From: Liquorilactobacillus hordei DSM 19519
GTDB taxonomy: Bacteria; Bacillota; Bacilli; Lactobacillales; Lactobacillaceae
Reading direction: 5' to 3'
Length of the DNA: 64,000 bases
NCBI RefSeq assembly: GCF_019443985.1
Contig: NZ_CP049303.1
Location: 1,612,001-1,676,000, forward strand
Made by a program: the position numbers and the translations under genes. The notes beneath the pieces were generated by a model. That model saw only the letters and a program-made list of their open reading frames with translations, was not told the origin of the DNA and did not search any database. Shown piece after piece: positions 20,426 to 34,776 of the stretch. Numbering within the stretch: position 1 is the first letter of the stretch; every line of letters begins with the position of its first letter.

Positions 20426-20434
20426 AATACTTTA

Positions 20435-20860
20435 TTAATGCCCTGAAACATTTATTCGATTAACTGCTTTTCTCAATGAGATCTCAGCACGTTTGGCAGT
20501 ATCAACATCATTATTTTGCTTTGCAGTTTCTAAACGGCGTTCAGCACGCTCACGAGCTTTAGTAGCTCGACTCGTATCGATGTTCTCTTTCTTCTCTGCA
20601 CTATTTGCAACAACCGTTGCAACATTATTAGAGAATTCAACAAAACCACCACTAACTGCAATTTCATCAAATTTATCATCTGTACCCTGTACTTTGACTC
20701 TCACTTCATCTATTTCCAGAGATGCAATCAATGGAATGTGATTTGGTAAAATACCAATTTCACCTACAGTAGTTTTAAAAACTGCTAATCTTGTCTGACT
20801 CTCATAAACATTACCATCAGGAGTAACTACACTAACTGTCAATAAATCCTGTTCAGCCAT
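20435..20860 (-). CDS. atpC: F1Fo ATP synthase epsilon subunit
   Basis: 141 residues: an N-terminal beta sandwich (LTVSVVTPDGNVYE..., 'VGEIGILPNHIPLIASLEI') and a C-terminal helical hairpin (RAERRLETAKQ). It forms part of the F1 central stalk and can inhibit ATP hydrolysis. Last gene of the operon, 14 bases after atpD. Confidence 0.95.
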   Translation of the reverse strand: MAEQDLLTVSVVTPDGNVYESQTRLAVFKTTVGEIGILPNHIPLIASLEIDEVRVKVQGTDDKFDEIAVSGGFVEFSNNVATVVANSAEKKENIDTSRATKARERAERRLETAKQNNDVDTAKRAEISLRKAVNRINVSGH

Positions 20861-20874
20861 CTAAGTTACCTCCT

Positions 20875-22278
<1,404 letters not shown>

Positions 22279-22302
22279 TTAAACATTCCTCCAATCATCT
22301 TA

Positions 22303-23265
22303 TTAATCAAGAGCAGCTTGTGCACCTGTAATTTCCGTAATTTCAGTGGTAATCGCACTTTGACGAGCACGATTATACTGTAATTCCAATGAAGAAATAA
22401 TATCTTTTGCATTATCAGTTGCAGATTTCATTGCCATTGAACTAGAACCATGTTCAGAAGTCTTTGCATCAAGAATTGCTCCATAAATCAAGCTCTCAGC
22501 ATACTGAGGCAAAACTACCTCTAAAATTGCATCTTCTGAAGGTTCCATTTCATACTCAGCCGAAATATTTTGCTCATCATCATCTGCTAAATCATCCTCA
22601 CCCACATTGCCTACATTCATTGCAGAAATTGGCAACATTGGTTCTGCACGAAACTCTGAAGTTAGCGAATTGACGAAATGATTATAGCAAACAAATAATT
22701 CATCAAAGGTTTCATCATCATACATGTCAATAATCTTTTTTACTAATTGATGAGTTTCTCTGAATTTTGGAATATCCTTAACTCCACGAAATTCGAAAGG
22801 AACTTTATAGCCTCTCTTCTTAAAGAAGTCAGCCCCAGTACCACCGATTGCAATAATTACTACATCTTCTGTAGAATGGTTGCCACCACTGATTAACTCC
22901 AGCGTTTGCTTAATAACATTGCTGTTATAACTTCCTACCAATCCACGATCAGAAGTGATTACGATAATCCCTGTACGTTTTACTGGTCTTTTAATGAGCA
23001 TACTCAACCCATCAATTTGATCATCATTTTTCTTATTAGATTCCTTTGAGCGTGGTGTAATAGATGCACCACCATCAAGAAAATGTGATTTGGCAAGATG
23101 CGTGATAACACTACGGATTTTCTTAGCATAAACTTGATAGCTGGTCGTATGACGTTGAATCTGACTCAATTTAGCAGTCGAAACCATCTGCATCGCACCA
23201 GTGATTTGCTCTGTCTTCTTAGTTGAAGAGATTCTTCGCTTAATTTCTTGTAGAGAAGCCCCCAC
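22303..23265 (-). CDS. atpG: F1Fo ATP synthase gamma subunit
   Basis: 320 residues, longer than the usual 285-290. The rotor coiled-coil ends are conserved ([29 protein letters not shown]; '[34 protein letters not shown]'). Extra length comes from a basic insertion near residue 75-85 and an acidic stretch near 215-230 ([12 protein letters not shown]). The start codon is GTG with GAAGGCTA close before it. It starts 18 bases after atpA. Confidence 0.95.
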   Translation of the reverse strand: MGASLQEIKRRISSTKKTEQITGAMQMVSTAKLSQIQRHTTSYQVYAKKIRSVITHLAKSHFLDGGASITPRSKESNKKNDDQIDGLSMLIKRPVKRTGIIVITSDRGLVGSYNSNVIKQTLELISGGNHSTEDVVIIAIGGTGADFFKKRGYKVPFEFRGVKDIPKFRETHQLVKKIIDMYDDETFDELFVCYNHFVNSLTSEFRAEPMLPISAMNVGNVGEDDLADDDEQNISAEYEMEPSEDAILEVVLPQYAESLIYGAILDAKTSEHGSSSMAMKSATDNAKDIISSLELQYNRARQSAITTEITEITGAQAALD

Positions 23266-23283
23266 TAGCCTTCACCGACCTTT

Positions 23284-24813
<1,530 letters not shown>

Positions 24814-24821
24814 TTATATAA

Positions 24822-25364
24822 TCATTTCAAAAGCATTCTTTTGATTTGTGCAAACCTTAATTTTAAAGAACCATCATAGATATAATTATTTGATCTAAGA
24901 ATGACTCCTCCAATAATGTCAGAATCAACTTTTTCTTCAAGTAAAACTTTGTTTGCACCGACTATCCTAGCAAAAGAATTTGCCAATTTTGATTTTTGAT
25001 CACTATCTAAAGGAATAGCCGTTGTAACCGTTGCTTTAACTGTTTTCTCGTACTCATCATTCAATCTAATATATTCATCAATAATGACATCTAAATCGAC
25101 AATACGATCATAGTCAAACAACATATCCAATAAGTTTTTTAAAGTTTCAGAAGCTGAATCACCCAAAATTTTGATAAATTTTTGTTTGTCAGCTTTAGTA
25201 ATTTGCTTACTAGTCAAAAGTAACATCATGTTAGGTTCATTAACTAGCACTTGCTTCAATTCTACCAATTCTTTTTTTAAATCTTGGCGTTCACTTTTTT
25301 CAAGTGCCAATTCAAACAGTGCACTCCCATATCGATGAGCTATCATTGTTTTATTTAACTTCAT
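24822..25364 (-). CDS. atpH: F1Fo ATP synthase delta subunit
   Basis: 180 residues, OSCP/delta family, linking F1 to the b-subunit stalk. The frame is open upstream to 25397, but the ATG at 25364 ([20 protein letters not shown]) is the natural start, with GGGGAAG four bases before it. It overlaps the atpF end by 14 bases. Confidence 0.93.
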   Translation of the reverse strand: MKLNKTMIAHRYGSALFELALEKSERQDLKKELVELKQVLVNEPNMMLLLTSKQITKADKQKFIKILGDSASETLKNLLDMLFDYDRIVDLDVIIDEYIRLNDEYEKTVKATVTTAIPLDSDQKSKLANSFARIVGANKVLLEEKVDSDIIGGVILRSNNYIYDGSLKLRFAQIKRMLLK

Positions 25365-25878
25365 TTTGCTTCCCCAACCCTTCGATATAAGAATCAATTA
25401 AGGCCTTTTGATCATCAAACTGCAAGTTCTTAGAGATAACCTTTGAAGCAATTTCAAGTGACAATTCAGCTACATCATTCTTGACACCCTCTAAAGCATC
25501 TTGGCGTTCACGTGCAATATCTTGCTTTGCAGTTTCTTTGAATGATTGAGCTTCACTATGAGCATTTTCAACAATTATATTTTTTTGCTGTTCACCATTT
25601 TTCTTTGCACGCTCGATAATTTGCGATGCCTCGACATGGGAAGCCTTTAAAGCATCTTGCCTCTTTACAGCAAGTTCTTCAGCTTTTTGTCGAGCATCTT
25701 CTGCAGAATCAATATCATTTGCAATTTTATTTGCACGCTTATCCATCATCTCATTGACAGGGCCCCATGCAAAATGTTTCAACAGTGCAAGTAACACGAT
25801 AAACAAGACTAGATAAAATAACATATCTCCCCATTTAACAGATGTTGCAACAGCACCAAGTATAAAATCTGTACCCAT
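25351..25878 (-). CDS. atpF: F1Fo ATP synthase b subunit
   Basis: 175 residues: one N-terminal membrane helix (about residues 16-36) then a long charged coiled coil ([33 protein letters not shown]) typical of the peripheral stalk. Translationally coupled with atpH by overlap. Confidence 0.95.
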   Translation of the reverse strand: MGTDFILGAVATSVKWGDMLFYLVLFIVLLALLKHFAWGPVNEMMDKRANKIANDIDSAEDARQKAEELAVKRQDALKASHVEASQIIERAKKNGEQQKNIIVENAHSEAQSFKETAKQDIARERQDALEGVKNDVAELSLEIASKVISKNLQFDDQKALIDSYIEGLGKQNEVK

Positions 25879-25924
25879 TTAATTGACACCTCCTCTGTTT
25901 TGACAGTTTAAACAGTTAATTTGT

Positions 25925-26883
<959 letters not shown>

Positions 26884-26977
26884 GTCTCACCTCTCTTCCT
26901 CTTGATGGTATGACTCATCAAATTTAGAAAAACATGTGCAAAAGCCTAATAACAAGCACTTTTTAATACACAAGAAA

Positions 26978-27049
26978 TGATACCACCATTTGGATAAAAA
27001 AACAAAATATTTTTAAACGGTTGGAAAGCGTTTTCCTATGTGATATAAT
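26978..27049. promoter_or_regulatory. Divergent promoters with a cre-like CcpA site upstream of atpB
   Basis: On the minus strand TTTGTT (27001-27006) and TATCAT (26978-26983) with 17-base spacing would drive atpB. On the plus strand TTGGAA (27021-27026) and TATAAT (27044-27049), also 17 apart, point the other way. A cre-like palindrome, GGAAAGCGTTTTCC (27023-27036), overlaps the plus-strand -35 and lies upstream of the atp promoter. CcpA could repress the rightward transcript and might influence atp. Confidence 0.5.
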
Positions 27050-27718
27050 ATTCTTTTATATCTAAATAAGTATTAAACTTGATCTTTTCTTTGTTAATTC
27101 TCAATATATTTATGTACCATTTGGCAATTAATTTTTTGTGTTCTAAGGTCTTTAAAAAGCATAATACATTGATCAAGTTCATACAATTTCATGCATCTTT
27201 CTTTGTACACAATATAAATATATTTTTTATTGCCTTAAATTTACTAATATTGAGATTTCTCTTATTCAGCAAAAAAAGAGAAGAGCTCAGGGAAAATTAT
27301 TTCTTGTTTCTTGCTAATCTCCTTTTTTATAGAACAGTTATCATCGATCTACTGCATCACAATCTTCTAATATTAATTGCTATTAAAGTAATTAATATCT
27401 TCCTTTTTTAGCTTCTCAAGATCCTCAAACTAAAATCTTTTATCATTTACATAAGCAATCCACCAAATAAAATTAATTTTAACAGCACACGCAGATCATA
27501 TGTATATTCAGATACTCAAAGATATAGAGTTTAATTTTAAGACTTTCAACTATTTTGTTAATCATTTTCCTAGGCTGATTTTATTTTTCAATCAGTTTTG
27601 ATACTAAATCTGGTCTGATTTACGCTATAAATATTATATATTTTGAATATTCTTTCTATGAATATAGGGTATTTTTTTGAAGATAATAGCTGCAATCAGT
27701 GCTTTATTTTTAATTATC
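27050..27718. other. Gene-poor 0.67 kb stretch downstream of a rightward promoter
   Basis: Very AT-rich. The only frame over 100 codons here (plus strand, about 27079-27411) begins with TTG, lacks a ribosome binding site and is low-complexity Phe/Leu/Ile/Asn, so I do not call it a gene. The stretch is bracketed by a plausible promoter and a strong terminator, so an untranslated transcript is possible. Nothing else is recognisable. Confidence 0.4.
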
Positions 27719-27768
27719 CAAAAAGAACTACACCAGAAAAATCGTTAATTTTTCTGATATAGTTCTTT
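27719..27768. terminator. Strong bidirectional terminator
   Basis: AAAAAGAACTA pairs with TAGTTCTTTTT and, inside it, CAGAAAAAT with ATTTTTCTG, leaving a four-base loop; T-runs on both sides. A second ten-base palindrome with a seven-base loop (27792-27801 AGTACTTTTA with 27809-27818) lies between it and the upp stop. Confidence 0.8.
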
Positions 27769-27845
27769 TTTTACTTAGGTACTTTTGATCCAGTACTTTT
27801 ATTTCGAGTAAAAGTACTCCATTTTATCGCAGAATCAATTTACTA

Positions 27846-28475
27846 TTACTTCGTACCAAATAAACGATCTCCTGCATCACCTAACCCTGGAACAATGTAT
27901 CCATTTTCATTCAACTTGTCATCTAGAGCAGCGGCAAAAATATCGATATCAGGATGTGCTGCACGTAGAGCTTTAACTCCTTCGGGTGCCGCAACAAGAC
28001 AGACAAACTTAATCGCGACCGCTCCTCGTTTCTTTAGTGCATCAACAGCCATAATTGCAGATCCACCAGTTGCCAACATTGGATCTACCACAAAAATTTC
28101 GCGACTCTCCATGTTTTCAGGCATTTTGACAAAATACTCAACAGGCTTTAATGTCTCCTCATCACGATACATTCCCACATGACCAACTTTTGCAGCTGGA
28201 ATTAGCTCCAAAATACCGTCAACCATTCCTAAGCCTGCACGCAAAATGGGCACGATCACAACTTTCTTGCCCGCAAGACTTTTTTTAGTTGTAACTGTTA
28301 TTGGTGTTTCAACCTGCACATCTTCAAGTGGCATGTCTCTTGATACTTCATAAGCCATCAATTCGGCAATTTCGTTAACGACTTCACGAAATTCACGTGT
28401 TCCACAATTTTTATCGCGAATAATCGTCAATTTATGTTGGATCAGCGGATGATCAAGTACTTCAAATTTTCCCAA
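27846..28475 (-). CDS. upp: Uracil phosphoribosyltransferase
   Basis: 209 residues, the standard length. It converts uracil plus PRPP to UMP in pyrimidine salvage. '[25 protein letters not shown]' is the PRPP-binding motif and 'DRLFGTK' the conserved C-terminus. The start is TTG at 28475 ([11 protein letters not shown]), with AAAGGAG eight bases before it; the GTG three codons upstream overlaps that site. Confidence 0.94.
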   Translation of the reverse strand: MGKFEVLDHPLIQHKLTIIRDKNCGTREFREVVNEIAELMAYEVSRDMPLEDVQVETPITVTTKKSLAGKKVVIVPILRAGLGMVDGILELIPAAKVGHVGMYRDEETLKPVEYFVKMPENMESREIFVVDPMLATGGSAIMAVDALKKRGAVAIKFVCLVAAPEGVKALRAAHPDIDIFAAALDDKLNENGYIVPGLGDAGDRLFGTK

Positions 28476-28549
28476 ACTAGACACTCCTTTTTTATTCTTA
28501 ATTATTTTAGCGGAAAAAACGAATTTTGGCTAGCTTCTTTCATCTTAAA

Positions 28550-29563
28550 TTAATCTATAAAAAATTGGTCTCCTGCTGATTTTTTCAGACGATTCATATA
28601 AGCAATTCCTAAGCCCTGTTCTGCAAAACCCGCAGCCAAAATCCATTTAACATCTTTTTTATCATCAAAATATCTTAAACCTGCAAAAAGGTTATGACTT
28701 GCTTGCTCAACATTATTACCTAAATCAAAAAAAACAAAATTTTTTGACAACGTTTTTTCTTCTATCCCTGGAGCCATTATACCAACTAAGTAAGGTTGTT
28801 TTTTAGCCCAATTCAAAGCAGCCTCCCACTTACCCTCTTCAACTATTAACACTTGTGCATCAGGTGCATAATGCTTGTATTTCATTCCTGGAGCTTTGGG
28901 GGTTTCATCTTTACCTACCTCATGATGGTCTGTATCTAACTTTTTTTGCAAAACCTCTTCTATTTCTTCACGGGTTACTGCACCTGGGCGCAAAATAACT
29001 AATTTGTTAGTTGACATATCAATAATTGTCGATTCAACTCCAACTTGAGTCGGACCATCATCAACAATTCCCGCAATTCTACCTTCAAGATCATGATAAA
29101 CATGTGCTGCCGTAGTTGGACTTGGTTTCCCAGAAGAATTAGCAGAGGGTCCCACTATTGGAACTTGCGCTAATTCTATTAACTTTCTAGTAACTTCATT
29201 TTCAGGCATTCTAAAAGCGGCTGTTTTTAACCCGCCAGTCACTGTTTTCGAAAGAGTTCCGGGTTTAATCTTGAATACAAATGTTAACGATCCAGGCCAG
29301 AAATGTTTGATTAACTTCCTAGCATCATCACTAATATCTGTTGCAAATTTTTCCATCATTTCAATAGAAGAAACTGTAACTATCAAAGGGTTATCTGATG
29401 GACGACCCTTTGCTAAATAAACTCGTTTAACTGCTAATTCATTCGTAGCATCAGCACCAAGCCCATAAACTGTCTCAGTAGGAAATGCAATCAATTCACC
29501 TTTGCGTAATTCATCTGCAGCTTTTTCTACTTCGGCTGGCTTATAGATTTTTGTAATCAGCAT
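28550..29563 (-). CDS. Threonylcarbamoyl-AMP synthase, Sua5 type
   Basis: 337 residues with an N-terminal YrdC domain ('GELIAFPTETVYGLGADA', 'KGRPSDNPLIV', 'PSANSSGKPSPT') and a C-terminal Sua5 domain (from about 235). It makes the threonylcarbamoyl-AMP used for t6A37 of tRNA. The start overlaps the prmC end by seven bases, forming a prfA-prmC-sua5 translation cluster. Confidence 0.93.
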   Translation of the reverse strand: MLITKIYKPAEVEKAADELRKGELIAFPTETVYGLGADATNELAVKRVYLAKGRPSDNPLIVTVSSIEMMEKFATDISDDARKLIKHFWPGSLTFVFKIKPGTLSKTVTGGLKTAAFRMPENEVTRKLIELAQVPIVGPSANSSGKPSPTTAAHVYHDLEGRIAGIVDDGPTQVGVESTIIDMSTNKLVILRPGAVTREEIEEVLQKKLDTDHHEVGKDETPKAPGMKYKHYAPDAQVLIVEEGKWEAALNWAKKQPYLVGIMAPGIEEKTLSKNFVFFDLGNNVEQASHNLFAGLRYFDDKKDVKWILAAGFAEQGLGIAYMNRLKKSAGDQFFID

Positions 29564-30414
29564 TTTTTCTTCTCCTTATTTATTGTTACTCTTATCATTC
29601 GATCATTTCCATAAAAGTCCTGTCTGATTTCAACTTTACCCACATTCTCAAATAGCTTTTCAATTTTTTTCCCTTGCTTAAATCCAATTTCTAAATAAAG
29701 TTTTCCACCTGGTTTAAGGTAATCTGATATTTCTTCAGCAAATTTTCGATAAAAAAACAAACCATTTTCTTGTGCGAATAATGCATTCTCAGGTTCATGC
29801 TTCAACACCGATTTATCCATCAAATCTACCTCAGAAATTGCAATATAGGGTGGATTAGAGACTATCAAATCATATTTACCTCTTAAAACCGATAATAAAT
29901 CCCCAGTTTCAAAATTAACACTTGCTCCCAGACTAGATGCGTTTTTCTCAGCCACCGCGATTGCTTTTTTCGAAATATCTGACAAAGTTACATCCCAGTT
30001 AGGTCGTTCTAATTGCAAAGATATTCCAATTGCACCTGTTCCAGTCCCAATATCTGCTATTTCTCTCATAGATTCAACTACTGGATTATCTGCTAATATC
30101 CATTCAACTAGTTCCTCTGTCTCAGGTCGAGGAATCAGCGTGTCTTTTGTTACCTGAAAAGTATGTCCAAAAAATCTCGTATATCCCAAAATATATTGCA
30201 CTGGCCAATCTACCTGATACATATGGATTCTTTTTTTAAATTGTTCAAATTCACTATCAGTTAAATTTGACCGCAAATTCTGCAATAATTGTAACTCATT
30301 CCATCCTCTAATATCCATTAAAAGTAACTTGATTGCATTTTTTGTTTCTTCATCCTTTTTATCCATAAAAGAAAAAGCCCACTTCTGGGCCTCTAAAAAA
30401 TTCACACTAATCAT
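29557..30414 (-). CDS. prmC: Release factor glutamine methyltransferase PrmC
   Basis: 285 residues. The SAM site '[15 protein letters not shown]' and the catalytic 'SNPPYI' are present; the enzyme methylates the GGQ glutamine of RF1/RF2. ATG at 30414 overlaps the prfA stop, with GGAGAA about nine bases upstream. Sits directly after its substrate gene prfA. Confidence 0.93.
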   Translation of the reverse strand: MISVNFLEAQKWAFSFMDKKDEETKNAIKLLLMDIRGWNELQLLQNLRSNLTDSEFEQFKKRIHMYQVDWPVQYILGYTRFFGHTFQVTKDTLIPRPETEELVEWILADNPVVESMREIADIGTGTGAIGISLQLERPNWDVTLSDISKKAIAVAEKNASSLGASVNFETGDLLSVLRGKYDLIVSNPPYIAISEVDLMDKSVLKHEPENALFAQENGLFFYRKFAEEISDYLKPGGKLYLEIGFKQGKKIEKLFENVGKVEIRQDFYGNDRMIRVTINKEKKKC

Positions 30415-31489
30415 TTTGCAGATTCTCCAGTGCTTTAGTTTGATCAAATAAAATCAATGCATCAATCACGTCTTCTAGTTCACCATTCATAATGCGATCT
30501 AACTTGTTAAGCGTCAAACCAATGCGATGATCCGTAACACGATTTTGTGGATAATTGTAAGTCCTGATTCGTTCGGAGCGATCACCTGTTCCGATAGCTG
30601 ACTTTCGATTTTGATCATATTCACTTTGCTCTTTTGAAGAATAATAATCGTATACACGTGCCTTTAAGATTTTCATTGCTTTTTCACGATTTTGCTGTTG
30701 TGACCGTTGATCTTGCATTGCCACAACAATTCCAGTGGGTAAATGCGTCATTCGAACAGCAGAAGAAGTTTTATTAATATGCTGTCCACCAGCACCGGAA
30801 GAACGATAAACGTCCACACGAATGTCTTTGGGATCCAAATCAATCTCAACATCTTCTTCTTCAGGCATAACGACTACTGTTGCAGTAGAAGTATGTACAC
30901 GTCCTGCAGATTCAGTTACAGGAACTCGTTGAACACGATGTGCCCCACTTTCATACTTTAGCTTTGAATAGACACTATCACCATTAATTAACAAAGCAAT
31001 TTCCTTGAATCCACCAACTTCTGTAACATTCTTATCAAGTACTTCAATTGTCCAGCCTTCTTTTTCTACAAATTTGGAATACATTCCAAACAAATCAGCA
31101 GCAAAAAGACTGGCTTCATCTCCACCAGCAGCACCACGAATTTCCATAATAATATTTTTATCATCATTAGGATCTTTAGGAAGCAACAGAATTTTAATCT
31201 CGGCTTCCAATGATTCTTTGTCATTTTTTGCAGTTGCGAGCTCTTCTTTAACCATTGAAGCCATTTCATCATCGAGCTTTTCACCTAACATCTCTTCATC
31301 ATCTTTAATTGTTTGAACAGCTTCTTTGTACTGATTGTACTTTTCTACAGTCTCTCTTAAGTCAGCCATTTCTTTTGAAAGGCTAGTAAACTTTCTAGTA
31401 TCGCTAATAATATCCGGATCAGACAATAACTCACCTAGCTCTTCATAGCGATCCTCAAGAGATTGTAAACGATCAAATAGGTCATTCAT
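30407..31489 (-). CDS. prfA: Peptide chain release factor 1
   Basis: 360 residues, full length. The GGQ motif is in '[19 protein letters not shown]', and the UAA/UAG reading motif region '[13 protein letters not shown]' is intact (PVT-type '[10 protein letters not shown]'). Terminates translation at UAA and UAG. Precedes prmC with overlap. Confidence 0.96.
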   Translation of the reverse strand: MNDLFDRLQSLEDRYEELGELLSDPDIISDTRKFTSLSKEMADLRETVEKYNQYKEAVQTIKDDEEMLGEKLDDEMASMVKEELATAKNDKESLEAEIKILLLPKDPNDDKNIIMEIRGAAGGDEASLFAADLFGMYSKFVEKEGWTIEVLDKNVTEVGGFKEIALLINGDSVYSKLKYESGAHRVQRVPVTESAGRVHTSTATVVVMPEEEDVEIDLDPKDIRVDVYRSSGAGGQHINKTSSAVRMTHLPTGIVVAMQDQRSQQQNREKAMKILKARVYDYYSSKEQSEYDQNRKSAIGTGDRSERIRTYNYPQNRVTDHRIGLTLNKLDRIMNGELEDVIDALILFDQTKALENLQND

Positions 31490-31533
31490 TTAAAAATATT
31501 CCTCCATCTTTTGTTCTAGTTAAATTATATATT

Positions 31534-32109
31534 TTAGAAATTCAAAGGCGGTTTTAAATAATGTTTACGACATACGGGATAATATGCCTCATTCCCACCA
31601 ATTAAAATTTGTTTACCGTCATATACTGGTTGCCCTTCGTGAACTCTAAGATTCATAATTGCTTTCTTGGCACAAAACCAGCAAATCGTCTTCATTTCTT
31701 CAATTTTATCAGCGTATAATAACAAATATTTTGAGCCCACAAATAACTCATTACGAAAATCATTTTTTAATCCAAAGGCCATAACTGGAATATTCATTTC
31801 ATCAACAATCTTTGCAAGTTCCTTTATATGATGATGTTGCAAAAATTGAGCCTCGTCTATTAATACACATGCTATTTTTTTATTCATCTTAGCAATTAAC
31901 TCATAAACATTTGTATCTTCATAGATAGGGGTAGCCTTTCTCTTTAAGCCAATCCGACTTGTAATGACTCCAATTTCATCCCTGTCGTCAACTGCGCTAG
32001 TCATAATTACAACTGCCTTATTTTGCTCTTCATAATTATGTGCAACTTTCAATATTTCAATACTCTTGCCACTGTTCATTGCACCATAACGGAAAAACAA
32101 CTGTGCCAT
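31534..32109 (-). CDS. tdk: Thymidine kinase
   Basis: 191 residues from ATG at 32109 ([16 protein letters not shown]), with TTGGAG ten bases before it. P-loop 'GAMNSGKS', 'VLIDEAQFL' and the zinc-binding cysteines near the C-terminus ([18 protein letters not shown]) identify a type II thymidine kinase for deoxythymidine salvage. First gene of the tdk-prfA-prmC-sua5 run. Confidence 0.94.
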   Translation of the reverse strand: MAQLFFRYGAMNSGKSIEILKVAHNYEEQNKAVVIMTSAVDDRDEIGVITSRIGLKRKATPIYEDTNVYELIAKMNKKIACVLIDEAQFLQHHHIKELAKIVDEMNIPVMAFGLKNDFRNELFVGSKYLLLYADKIEEMKTICWFCAKKAIMNLRVHEGQPVYDGKQILIGGNEAYYPVCRKHYLKPPLNF

Positions 32110-32488
32110 GACTACCAACTCCAAATTTAGACTTTCCTATTAAGTATATATGATTTTCTTATAAATTTCACTATTCAGATGATATATGTTTCAGTAATTA
32201 TATTAAGAATGGCTTTTTATCTGTCAATACACTAAGATTTTCTGCAGAATTTGTGATATTATTTTCTTTGTAATTATAAAAAATAACGTGATATAAGTTG
32301 GGAAGTTTACCTAATATTTTGGGAGTGTATCATAAGTCGATAAAATTTAACTTTTGATACCTTCCCACATGATACTTTGAATTTATCTTAAAAATCCTAG
32401 TTTCTAAAGTACGTTTATATATAATTAACAGATAAACCGCCATAAACTACTAGTTTCAGACAGTTTATTTTGAAATGGAGGAAATCTA
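32110..32488. other. Intergenic between tdk and murT with a divergent repeat copy
   Basis: No gene seen. The segment 32325-32375 (GGGAGTGTATCATAAGTCGA... 'TTTAACTTTTGATACCTTCCC') resembles an eroded copy of the dispersed hairpin repeat. A TATAAT lies at 32420-32425, a possible murT -10 with a poor -35. Confidence 0.4.
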
Positions 32489-33838
32489 ATGTCACTTAGA
32501 AGTTCGGTGGCAATTGCGGCAGGACATACATCCTACTGGTTTTTGCACAACTTTTTACATGGTGGTACCGCGTTACCAGGAAAAATAACGTTAGCAGTTG
32601 ATCCAGATGTTCTGCAAACTCTGGCAAAAAATTACGAAACAGTCATCATAACCGGAACAAATGGCAAAACCTTAACAACCGCACTAACGGTTAAAGTACT
32701 GAAAGCAAAATATCCACAAGTACTAACTAATCCTAGTGGTTCTAATATGAAGCAAGGAATAGTCACTGCATTTTTAACATCGCAAAAAACTAAATCTGGC
32801 AAAAAATTAGCTGTCCTTGAAACAGATGAAGCTAATGTAGAGCTTGTAACAAAATACGTAAAACCAAAAGTTTTCGTATTAACTAATATTTTTCGTGATC
32901 AAATGGATCGTTATGGAGAAATCTATACAACTTACGCCAAGATTTTAGCGGGAATTAAATTAGAACCTTCTGCAACTATCATTGCAAATGGCGATGCACC
33001 GATTTTTAATAGCGTGCAACTACCCAATCCGATTATCTATTACGGAATTGATGCACAAGAAGATAAGGAACAACAAGCATTACCAAACACTGATGGATTA
33101 TTGTGTCCTAAATGTCAACACATTTTGCATTACAAGAAAATATCATACGCAAATTTGGGAAAATATTATTGTCCAAATTGTACCTTCAAGCGTCCACCAT
33201 TAAATTTCTCGGTATCTAACATTATTCAACAAACACCTCAGAGCTCTAAATTCATTGTCGACGGTACTACAATCAACTTGCATATTGGTGGAACTTATAA
33301 CATTTATAATGCTCTAGCCGCATACAGTATTGCTAGATTTTTTGAAATTGATAGTTCCCTAATCGCAGCAGCATTGAATGACAATGACGAAAAAATATTT
33401 GGTCGGCAAGAAGTTATTAATGTTGATAACAAGAAAATAACCTTAATATTAGTAAAAAATCCGGTTGGTTTAGATCAGGTACTTGAAATGATTAAAACTG
33501 ATTCAGAGCTCTTCTCCCTTGCTGTCTTATTAAATGCAAACTATGCTGACGGAATTGATACCAGTTGGATTTGGGATGGTCGCTTTGAAAATCTGCCATT
33601 CGCCAATATTCCTAGTGTCCTTGCTGGGGGCGAACGATATCGCGATATCTCATTTCGTTTAAAAGTGGCTGGCGTTTCTGATAAACAATTTATAGAACGT
33701 GAGAATCTGACCGAAGTTTTAGAAGCACTTAAGAAAATGCCTACCAATAAAATCTATGTCCTAGCAACCTATACTGCTGTACTTCAATTACGTAAATTAC
33801 TAGCAAGCCAAGGTTATATCAAGGAGGGAATGGAATAA
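32489..33838 (+). CDS. murT: Lipid II isoglutaminyl synthase subunit MurT
   Basis: 449 residues of the Mur ligase fold. The P-loop 'TGTNGKTLTTALT', 'FRDQMDRYGE' and a four-cysteine zinc ribbon (CPKC...CPNC near residues 209-230) followed by a DUF1727 C-terminal domain identify MurT. With GatD it amidates the D-Glu of lipid II to D-isoglutamine. GGAGGAAATCTA precedes the ATG. The stop overlaps the gatD start by one base. Confidence 0.94.
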   Translation: MSLRSSVAIAAGHTSYWFLHNFLHGGTALPGKITLAVDPDVLQTLAKNYETVIITGTNGKTLTTALTVKVLKAKYPQVLTNPSGSNMKQGIVTAFLTSQKTKSGKKLAVLETDEANVELVTKYVKPKVFVLTNIFRDQMDRYGEIYTTYAKILAGIKLEPSATIIANGDAPIFNSVQLPNPIIYYGIDAQEDKEQQALPNTDGLLCPKCQHILHYKKISYANLGKYYCPNCTFKRPPLNFSVSNIIQQTPQSSKFIVDGTTINLHIGGTYNIYNALAAYSIARFFEIDSSLIAAALNDNDEKIFGRQEVINVDNKKITLILVKNPVGLDQVLEMIKTDSELFSLAVLLNANYADGIDTSWIWDGRFENLPFANIPSVLAGGERYRDISFRLKVAGVSDKQFIERENLTEVLEALKKMPTNKIYVLATYTAVLQLRKLLASQGYIKEGME

Positions 33839-34542
33839 TGAGTCTTAAACTAAATATTGCCCATCTCTATGGTGATCTCCTTAATACCTATGGTGATATT
33901 GGAAATATTCTTGTTCTCGACTACTATGCTAAAAAGATGGACGTCGAATTGACTTCTGAAATCGTCAGCTTGAACCAGCGGTTTGAAGAATCAAAATTTG
34001 ATCTTGCCTTCTTTGGTGGTGGTCAAGATTATGAACAGATGATTGTTTCAAAAGATATTCAAAATAAGAAAGAAGCTTTAATTTCTTTTATTGCCAGCGA
34101 AGGACCGATGCTCGCAATTTGTGGTGGTTACCAGCTACTCGGTGAATACTATATCTCAGCCAAAGGAGAAAAAATAGCAGGCATCAATGCTCTGCCCCAC
34201 TATACCAAAAGTCAAGACAATAACCGTTTTATCGGTGATATTATTATTAAGAATTCAGAAACGGGTCAAGAATATCATGGATTTGAAAATCACAATGGCA
34301 TGACATTCTTAGGTAATGGTGAAAGACCCCTTGGAATAGTTATTAGCGGTCATGGAAACAATGGTGCAGATAAGACAGAAGGAGCCATTTATAAAAATGT
34401 CTTTTGTTCTTATTTTCATGGGCCTATTCTCGCCCGAAATGGTGAATTAGCAAAACGAATACTATTATTGGCGCTAAAACGTAAGTATCCCGATGCTGAT
34501 TTTACAAAACAAGAACAACTAGAAATCAAATCAACATATTGA
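33838..34542 (+). CDS. gatD: Lipid II isoglutaminyl synthase subunit GatD
   Basis: 234 residues, CobB/CobQ-like class I glutamine amidotransferase. The nucleophile cysteine lies in 'MLAICGGYQLLGEYY', and the partner histidine in 'CSYFHGPILARN'. It supplies ammonia to MurT. The genes form a two-gene operon ended by a repeat-family terminator. Confidence 0.94.
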   Translation: MSLKLNIAHLYGDLLNTYGDIGNILVLDYYAKKMDVELTSEIVSLNQRFEESKFDLAFFGGGQDYEQMIVSKDIQNKKEALISFIASEGPMLAICGGYQLLGEYYISAKGEKIAGINALPHYTKSQDNNRFIGDIIIKNSETGQEYHGFENHNGMTFLGNGERPLGIVISGHGNNGADKTEGAIYKNVFCSYFHGPILARNGELAKRILLLALKRKYPDADFTKQEQLEIKSTY

Positions 34543-34600
34543 TAACAGCTACTTGAAATAAACATGTTCAGCTTTTTAAGACACTACAAAATCGGAAAAA

Positions 34601-34684
34601 TTTGATTTGTGAAATATATTTATCCGGAATAAATAGAGAGGGTGAGTCAAAATTTAATTTTGGCTACCCTCTCTATTTTTTTAG
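34601..34684 (+). repeat. Dispersed repeat copy acting as gatD terminator
   Basis: Plus strand: 'TTTGATTTGTGAAATATATT' then 'ATCCGGAATAAATAGAG', then AGAGAGGGTGAGTCAAAATT pairing with AATTTTGGCTACCCTCTCT, then a T-run. About three quarters of positions match the copy at 62594-62676. Confidence 0.7.
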
Positions 34685-34776
34685 ATAAATCTGGCACTCT
34701 TTTATGATCATTCAAAATTAATAATTCAAAAAGTTGTTTACTAAATCAAATTTTAATTTTTGTTACAACCAAATCC

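Noticed and set aside
26884..27000. atpI upstream of atpB
   Set aside because: No frame with AtpI-like membrane helices on the minus strand ahead of atpB; the operon seems to begin with atpB.
27079..27411. Plus-strand frame of 110 codons upstream of the atp operon
   Set aside because: TTG start without a ribosome binding site, low-complexity Phe/Leu/Ile/Asn composition expected from AT-rich DNA, no domain pattern. It could be an unusual membrane protein but I cannot support it.
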